The notes beneath the pieces were generated by a model, which saw only the letters and a program-made list of their open reading frames with translations, was not told the origin of the DNA and searched no databases. A stretch of DNA of 47,288 nucleotides from positions 1 to 47,288 of the forward strand of contig NZ_SMKX01000059.1 in NCBI RefSeq assembly GCF_004349055.1. Reading direction: 5' to 3'. Source of the DNA: Kribbella antibiotica (lineage in GTDB: Bacteria > Actinomycetota > Actinomycetes > Propionibacteriales > Kribbellaceae). Shown one piece after another: positions 43,219 to 47,288 of the stretch. Both the position numbers and the translations under genes were made by a program. Each line of letters begins with the position of its first letter. Within the stretch, counting starts at the first letter, position 1.

Positions 43219-43251
43219 AGGGGGCCCGGGCCGAGTCGGCACAGGCCCCCT
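43219..43251 (-). terminator. Nested hairpin between precursor and synthetase genes
   Basis: An 8-bp perfect stem (43219-43226 with 43244-43251) encloses a second small stem (GCCG 43230-43233 with CGGC 43237-43240). It lies in the 69-nt gap between the precursor stop and the synthetase start. Such hairpins in lanthipeptide operons act as partial terminators, leaving precursor mRNA in excess of enzyme mRNA. Confidence 0.6.
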
Positions 43252-43263
43252 GGGTCACGAAGA

Positions 43264-43359
43264 TCAGCAGTTGTAGCTGACGCCCGAGCCGTCGGTGTGC
43301 AGCACCGGGCTGGTGGTGTTCTCCTCGGACAGGATCTGCAGGTCGAGAACCTCAGCCAT
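43264..43359 (-). CDS. Avionin-type lanthipeptide precursor peptide (LanA)
   Basis: This 31-residue peptide has AAGGAG 8 nt before the ATG at 43359. The leader carries the hydrophobic LDLQIL box at residues 5-10, the conserved class III recognition motif, followed by SEEN. The core (about 15-31) ends in SGVSYNC at residues 25-31, a Ser-x-x-Ser-x-x-Cys pattern ending exactly at the C-terminus. With LanKC and LanD encoded downstream this predicts an avionin macrocycle. Additional dehydratable residues are Thr15, Thr16, Ser17 and Thr22. The open frame continues upstream to 43476 but without a ribosome site. Confidence 0.85.
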   Translation of the reverse strand: MAEVLDLQILSEENTTSPVLHTDGSGVSYNC

Positions 43360-43430
43360 GATGTTTCTCCTTCGGTCAGGAACCGTTTCCAGTCCCTTGG
43401 GGCGGTCGGCCGATTGGCCTTCCCGATAGC

Positions 43431-43440
43431 CAGAAGTCAA
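43431..43440 (-). promoter_or_regulatory. Candidate -35 box of the lanA promoter
   Basis: TTGACT lies at 43435-43440 on the minus strand, about 75 nt before the precursor ATG. No good TATAAT-like box follows at 17-18 nt (CCAATC/CAATCG), suggesting a weak promoter that needs an activator. The dyads at 43462-43540 sit directly upstream. Confidence 0.35.
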
Positions 43441-43461
43441 CCGCTTCCGCCGATCCCCCAC

Positions 43462-43540
43462 ATGGGTTGCGACCACCCATATTCAGCAGCGCCCTACGCG
43501 CCTACCCACCGCCTACTGAATATGGGTAGGCAACACCCAT
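43462..43540. promoter_or_regulatory. 79-bp nested palindrome with two 19-bp dyads upstream of lanA
   Basis: Two copies of ATGGGT-N7-ACCCAT occur at 43462-43480 and 43522-43540, centres 60 bp apart. Between them ATTCAG (43481-43486) and CTGAAT (43516-43521) extend the inner arms to a perfect 12-bp inverted repeat, so the whole element is symmetric about 43501. Its right end touches the gabD stop codon. It fits a dimeric or tetrameric regulator binding upstream of the lanA promoter. No cognate regulator is adjacent. Confidence 0.7.
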
Positions 43541-44913
43541 TACGGCCAGTCAATGCTCAGGTACTGCGTCTCCTGGTACTCGCGGAGACCGTCGCGAGCG
43601 CCTTCGCGGCCGAGCCCGCTCTGCTTGACGCCACCGAAGGGCGCCGACGGATCCGAGACCAGACCACGGTTCACGCCCACCATGCCGACATCAAGCGCTT
43701 CGCTGATCCGGATCGCGCGACCCAGCTCACCGGCATAAACGTAACCAGCCAGTCCGAATTCGGATTCGTTGACCCGGGCAACAAGCTCGTCATCGTCCGA
43801 CCAGGTGGCGATCGAAGCGACCGGCCCGAAGATCTCCTCGGTGAACAACGTCGAGTCGTCCGGCACATCTCGCAGTACCGTCGGCGGGTAGAAGTGCCCA
43901 GCAGCAACCGGTACGGCGGCCTGGTGCGTAACGCGAGCGCCGGCCGCAACCGCCTCGTCGACGACCGAGGTCACCCGCTGCACGGCGGTGTCCGAGATCA
44001 GCGGCCCGATCTGCGCCCCCTGCGAATAGGGGCCGACGGCAAGTTTCTCCACCTCGCGGCCGAACAGCTCGGTGAACTCATCGGCCACGGCGGAATGCAC
44101 ATAGAACCGGTTGGCCGCCGTACAGGCTTGGCCGCCGTTGCGGAACTTCGCGATCATCGCGCCCGCGACCGCCTTCTCCAGATCGGCGTCCTCAGTGACG
44201 ACGAACGGCGCGTTGCCGCCGAGCTCCATCGCCGTCACGACGACCCGGTCGGCCGCCTGGCGGAGCAGCGTCTTGCCGACCGGGGTCGAACCGGTGAACG
44301 AGATCACCCGTACGCGTGAGTCGGCCAGCCAGGTGGAGACCACCCCGGCTGCGTCGGTGGTCGTGACGACGTTGAGCACGCCAGCCGGTACGCCGGCCTC
44401 CGTGAGAAGCTCGGCGATCGCGAGCGCGGTCAGCGGGGTTTCGGCGGCCGGCTTGAGGACCGCCGTACAGCCTGCGGCGAGGGCCGGGGCGATCTTGCGG
44501 GTGGCCATCGCGGCCGGGAAGTTCCATGGGGTCACGAGGGCCGCGACACCGATCGGTTTGGCGGTGACCAGCGTCCTCACGCCGCCGGCCGGGGCCTCGC
44601 CGTAGTCACCGCCGGGGCGGACCGCTTCCTCGGCGAACCAGCGAAAGAACTCCGCGGCATAGCCCACTTCGGCCAGGGCATCGGCTTCGGACTTCCCGTT
44701 CTCCAGGCTGATGAGTTCGGCCAATCGGGAGCGGTCGCGCAGCATCAGCTCGAAGGTCTTGTGCAGGATCTCCGACCTAGCCCGTGGTGCGGTGCGAGCC
44801 CATGCAGGGAAGGCTTTTGCGGCTTTATCGACAGCCCCAGTGGCATCAGCGGTGGTGCCATCAGGGACCTCACCGACAATGCTCAGGTCAGCCGGGTTGA
44901 GAACCTTGATCAT
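43540..44913 (-). CDS. gabD: Succinate-semialdehyde dehydrogenase-like aldehyde dehydrogenase
   Basis: This 457-residue NAD(P)-dependent aldehyde dehydrogenase has the catalytic Glu230 in MELGGNAP and Cys264 in GQACTAAN, with cofactor motifs TPWNFPAAM and FTGSTPVGK. With the class III aminotransferase upstream it forms the GABA shunt: GabT makes succinate semialdehyde and GabD oxidises it to succinate. The ATG at 44913 overlaps the gabT stop as ATGA; a longer frame to 45051 lies inside gabT. Its stop overlaps the right edge of the palindromic element upstream of the lanthipeptide operon. Confidence 0.9.
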   Translation of the reverse strand: MIKVLNPADLSIVGEVPDGTTADATGAVDKAAKAFPAWARTAPRARSEILHKTFELMLRDRSRLAELISLENGKSEADALAEVGYAAEFFRWFAEEAVRPGGDYGEAPAGGVRTLVTAKPIGVAALVTPWNFPAAMATRKIAPALAAGCTAVLKPAAETPLTALAIAELLTEAGVPAGVLNVVTTTDAAGVVSTWLADSRVRVISFTGSTPVGKTLLRQAADRVVVTAMELGGNAPFVVTEDADLEKAVAGAMIAKFRNGGQACTAANRFYVHSAVADEFTELFGREVEKLAVGPYSQGAQIGPLISDTAVQRVTSVVDEAVAAGARVTHQAAVPVAAGHFYPPTVLRDVPDDSTLFTEEIFGPVASIATWSDDDELVARVNESEFGLAGYVYAGELGRAIRISEALDVGMVGVNRGLVSDPSAPFGGVKQSGLGREGARDGLREYQETQYLSIDWP

Positions 44914-46232
44914 GAGATCTCCCGCAGGGACGCAATGACGATCTCGAGGGCTTCGATCAACAGGTCGTCGGTGATCGTCAACGGTGGCAGGAAGCGCAGC
45001 ACGTTGCCGTAGGTGCCACAGGTGAGCACGATGATTCCTTGCTGATGGCAAGCAGTCGCGACCGCTTTCGCCAGCTCCGGCGCCGGTTCCGACGTACCGG
45101 GCTGCACGAGCTCGACCGCGATCATCGCGCCGCGACCACGAACGTCACCGATCCGGTCGTCCTCCTTCTGGGCCAGCAGCAGCCGCGGCTTGATCAGCTC
45201 CTCGATCTGACGGGCGCGCGCGACCAGCCCATCGGCCTCGATCGTCTCGATCGCCGCCAGCGCGGCCGCACACGCGAGCGGATTGCCGCCGTACGTGCCA
45301 CCGAGGCCGCCGACCTGCGGCGCATCCATGATCTCCGCGCGGCCGGTCACCGCCGACAGCGGCAGCCCGCCCGCGATCCCCTTGGCCGTCGCCACCAGAT
45401 CCGGTACGACGCCCTCGTGGTTGCTGGCGAACATGTCGCCGGTCCGCGCGAAGCCGCTCTGTACCTCGTCGGCCACGAAGACCGCGCCGTTCGCCCGGCA
45501 CCACTCGGCCAATGCCGGGAGGAAGCCGGGAGCCGGTTCGACGAAGCCGCCCTCACCCTGGATCGGCTCGATGACAACCGCCGCAACCTCGGTCCCGCCG
45601 ACCTGCTTCTCGATGATGTCGAGCGCGCGAGCCGCGGCGGTTGCGCCATCCAGCCCGCCGTCGCGGTACGGGTACGAGACCGGCGCGCGGTAGACCTCGG
45701 CGGCGAACGGGCCGAAACCGCGCTTGTACGGCTGGTTCTTCGCCGTCATCGCGAGCGTCAGATTGGTGCGGCCGTGGTAGGCATGATCGAAGACGACGAC
45801 GGCCTGACGACCGGTGTAGGCGCGGGCGATCTTGACCGCGTTCTCGACCGCCTCAGCGCCGGAGTTGAACAGCGCGGTGCGCTTCTCGTGGTCGCCAGGG
45901 GTCAGCCGGTTGAGCGCCTCGGCCACAGCGACATAGCCCTCGTACGGCGTAATCATGAAGCAGGTATGGGTGAACGCGTCGACCTGCGCCTTGACCGCGT
46001 CGACCACTCGGGGCGCCCGCGCGCCGACCGTCGTGACCGCGATCCCGGACCCGAGATCGATCAGCTGGTTGCCATCGGCATCAACCACGACGCCACCGTC
46101 GGCGGCGACCGCGAAGACCGGCAGGGTGGTCCCCACCCCCGCCGCGACCGCGGCTTGTTTGCGTGCCATCAGCTCAGCCGAGATCGGTCCCGGGATCGCT
46201 GTCTTCAGGATGCGTCGCTGTTCGATCGTCAT
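44910..46232 (-). CDS. gabT: 4-aminobutyrate aminotransferase
   Basis: This 440-residue PLP enzyme transfers the amino group of GABA to 2-oxoglutarate. The cofactor region includes LFNSGAEAVENAVKIAR (121-137), the DEVQSGFARTG segment (255-265) and the Schiff-base lysine K284 in VATAKGIAGGLPLS. The gabD gene overlaps its stop. The ATG at 46232 has GGAGGG directly abutting it, too close for a normal ribosome site; TTGGAC and AAGACT boxes spaced 18 nt end 6 nt before it, so a leaderless mRNA is possible. The divergent LysR gene probably controls it. Confidence 0.92.
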   Translation of the reverse strand: MTIEQRRILKTAIPGPISAELMARKQAAVAAGVGTTLPVFAVAADGGVVVDADGNQLIDLGSGIAVTTVGARAPRVVDAVKAQVDAFTHTCFMITPYEGYVAVAEALNRLTPGDHEKRTALFNSGAEAVENAVKIARAYTGRQAVVVFDHAYHGRTNLTLAMTAKNQPYKRGFGPFAAEVYRAPVSYPYRDGGLDGATAAARALDIIEKQVGGTEVAAVVIEPIQGEGGFVEPAPGFLPALAEWCRANGAVFVADEVQSGFARTGDMFASNHEGVVPDLVATAKGIAGGLPLSAVTGRAEIMDAPQVGGLGGTYGGNPLACAAALAAIETIEADGLVARARQIEELIKPRLLLAQKEDDRIGDVRGRGAMIAVELVQPGTSEPAPELAKAVATACHQQGIIVLTCGTYGNVLRFLPPLTITDDLLIEALEIVIASLREIS

Positions 46233-46324
46233 CCCTCCAGTCTTCGGTCAGCGGCCTATGCTGTCCAATACTTGTTCTGCACTTTCTGCATGCCTGGGAG
46301 TTCTAGCCAAGAGAGAGGCTCTTA
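46233..46324. promoter_or_regulatory. Divergent gabT/lysR promoter region
   Basis: The 92-nt region carries TTGGAC (46263-46268, minus strand) and AAGACT (46239-46244, minus strand) as a possible gabT promoter. A direct repeat of TTCTGCA occurs at 46275-46281 and 46284-46290, nine bases apart, placed where a LysR-type regulator would bind between the divergent genes. AGAGAGG precedes the lysR ATG. Confidence 0.45.
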
Positions 46325-47197
46325 ATGGAGTTGCGTACGCTGCAGTACTTCGTGCAGACCGTCGCCTCCGGCACGGTCACCGCCGCGGCGGACCACCTGC
46401 ACATCACCCAGCCCGGCCTGTCCCGGCAGCTCCGCCAGCTCGAGCAGGAGCTCGGTGTGGAGCTCTTCCACCGCACCGGCGGCCGTCTGACACCCACCCG
46501 CGCCGGTCAGGCGCTACTGCCGCTGGCCCAGGAGGTGCTGGAGCGTGCGGACGCTCTGCGGGTCGCTGCGACCTACCAGGCGCAGGGTCGGCTCGACCGC
46601 GTCACCATCGGCGCTCCCCTCACCACCCTGCGGGATGTGGTCGCGCCCTTCATCGCCACGCTGGACGCTGACGACCCCACTCCGGAGGTGTTCCAGGCAG
46701 ACGGCCAGACCGCGGCCGAGGTGCTGGGACGCGGTGCAGACCTCGCAGTGACCAGTACGCCGGCCAGAGCGCCGTACGAGACTCGCACTCTGGCCGTGCT
46801 GCCGGTGTGGGCTTGCGTGCCGGCCACCCATCGGTGGGCCGAGCGCAAACGCATCAAGCTCGCGGAACTGGCCGACGTACCGCTGGTGCTGCCGCCGCGG
46901 TCCTTCACGTCTCGCATCTCGTTGGAGGCAGCGCTGCGACGCGACGGTCTCTCGTACGGCGCCGCTGTCGAGGCAGCCGACGGCACAGTCGCCCAAGCCC
47001 TCGCCGCCGCCGGCCGCGGGGTAGCCGTGGTCTCCGACGACCCCCAGTTCGACCTGTGCCCGCTACCGATCCGCACCAGCGACGGCGACCTGTCCGTCCG
47101 CCTGGTCAGCGCCTGGGACTCCCGGCACCCCGCCCGAGCGGCTCTCGCCGACATCGCCGACCGCCTCAGCCAGTTCGTGGCAGCCCGCTACAGCTAG
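46325..47197 (+). CDS. LysR-family transcriptional regulator
   Basis: This 290-residue regulator has the N-terminal winged helix-turn-helix (about 1-60; TVTAAADHLHITQPGLSRQL and LEQELGVELFHRTGGRLTPT) and a periplasmic-binding-protein-like effector domain (about 85-288). It is divergent from gabTD, the usual arrangement for a LysR activator responding to a pathway metabolite, here perhaps GABA or succinate semialdehyde. The effector is not known. AGAGAGG precedes the ATG. Confidence 0.92.
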   Translation: MELRTLQYFVQTVASGTVTAAADHLHITQPGLSRQLRQLEQELGVELFHRTGGRLTPTRAGQALLPLAQEVLERADALRVAATYQAQGRLDRVTIGAPLTTLRDVVAPFIATLDADDPTPEVFQADGQTAAEVLGRGADLAVTSTPARAPYETRTLAVLPVWACVPATHRWAERKRIKLAELADVPLVLPPRSFTSRISLEAALRRDGLSYGAAVEAADGTVAQALAAAGRGVAVVSDDPQFDLCPLPIRTSDGDLSVRLVSAWDSRHPARAALADIADRLSQFVAARYS

Positions 47198-47288
47198 GCA
47201 GTAATCCCCCGCCCCTCAATCTGCGGCCCACGCAGGCACGCAACTTTCTCCACTCCCCAGCACGAACAACTGCAGGTAGTACTCCCAC
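47198..47288. other. Trailing non-coding sequence
   Basis: The last 91 bases after the lysR stop hold no visible gene start or structured element. Confidence 0.5.

Noticed and set aside
43360..43476. 39-residue N-terminal extension of the lanthipeptide precursor
   Set aside because: It is Arg-rich, has no ribosome site, would start within the palindromic element, and the ATG at 43359 has a clear AAGGAG.
1..47288. tRNA genes, insertion sequences, integrases or attachment sites
   Set aside because: No cloverleaf, transposase, recombinase or terminal inverted repeat pair could be recognised; the window looks like stable chromosome.

Overview
The window is a GC-rich, gene-dense chromosomal segment of an actinobacterium. 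Gene content (an arg operon ending in argR, an F420-type luciferase-like oxidoreductase, ECF41 and other ECF sigma factors, DUF1844 beside infC, a CshA-like LPXTG surface protein) and frequent GTG and leaderless starts fit Propionibacteriales, most like Kribbella. The genus is inferred from gene order and style only; no search was possible.

Layout. 205-4254: tyrS, an App1-type phosphatase and a 3-methyladenine DNA glycosylase on the minus strand, with a luciferase-like oxidoreductase on the plus strand. 4254-12950: arginine biosynthesis. argC-J-B-D-F-R run leftward with ATGA overlaps at nearly every junction and end at a strong hairpin; an ECF sigma/membrane-protein pair and then argH (coupled to the glycosylase) follow. 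13055-15003: two small membrane proteins, an ECF41 sigma factor and a GNAT acetyltransferase, all plus strand. 15018-29100: one minus-strand block reading pheS, pheT, gamma-glutamyltransferase, a GtrB-like glycosyltransferase, a polytopic GT-C-like membrane protein and a 1,927-residue sortase-anchored repeat protein. 29244-34658: secreted tripeptidyl-aminopeptidase-like hydrolase, DHA2-type MFS pump with divergent TetR, an unknown protein and a PHP phosphoesterase. 34655-37638: rRNA methyltransferase, rplT, rpmI, infC and DUF1844. 37645-43359: a compact RiPP operon. 43540-47197: gabD, gabT and a divergent LysR regulator.

The most interesting region is the five-gene RiPP operon at 37645-43359. 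A 31-residue precursor peptide ends in SGVSYNC. It is followed by a class III lanthipeptide synthetase (lyase, kinase and zinc-less cyclase), an HFCD-type flavoprotein cysteine decarboxylase, an MFS exporter and a JmjC/cupin-4 2-oxoglutarate oxygenase. LanKC plus LanD acting on a C-terminal Ser-x-x-Ser-x-x-Cys is the logic of avionin formation known from lipolanthines. No fatty-acid or polyketide genes are visible here, and a cupin oxygenase is added. The operon thus predicts a non-lipidated, possibly hydroxylated avionin peptide. Upstream of the precursor lies a 79-bp nested palindrome containing two identical-architecture dyads (ATGGGT-N7-ACCCAT), a probable regulator-binding site whose regulator is not obvious in the window.

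Other notable points are a non-AUG (ATC or ATT) infC start behind a perfect Shine-Dalgarno sequence, an infC leader hairpin, strict A/B alternation of repeats in the giant surface protein with glycosyltransferases directly upstream, an ECF41 sigma gene without its usual COE partner but with a TGTCACA box, and two extreme convergent overlaps (shared CTAG stops; a 63-bp overlap of 3' coding ends).
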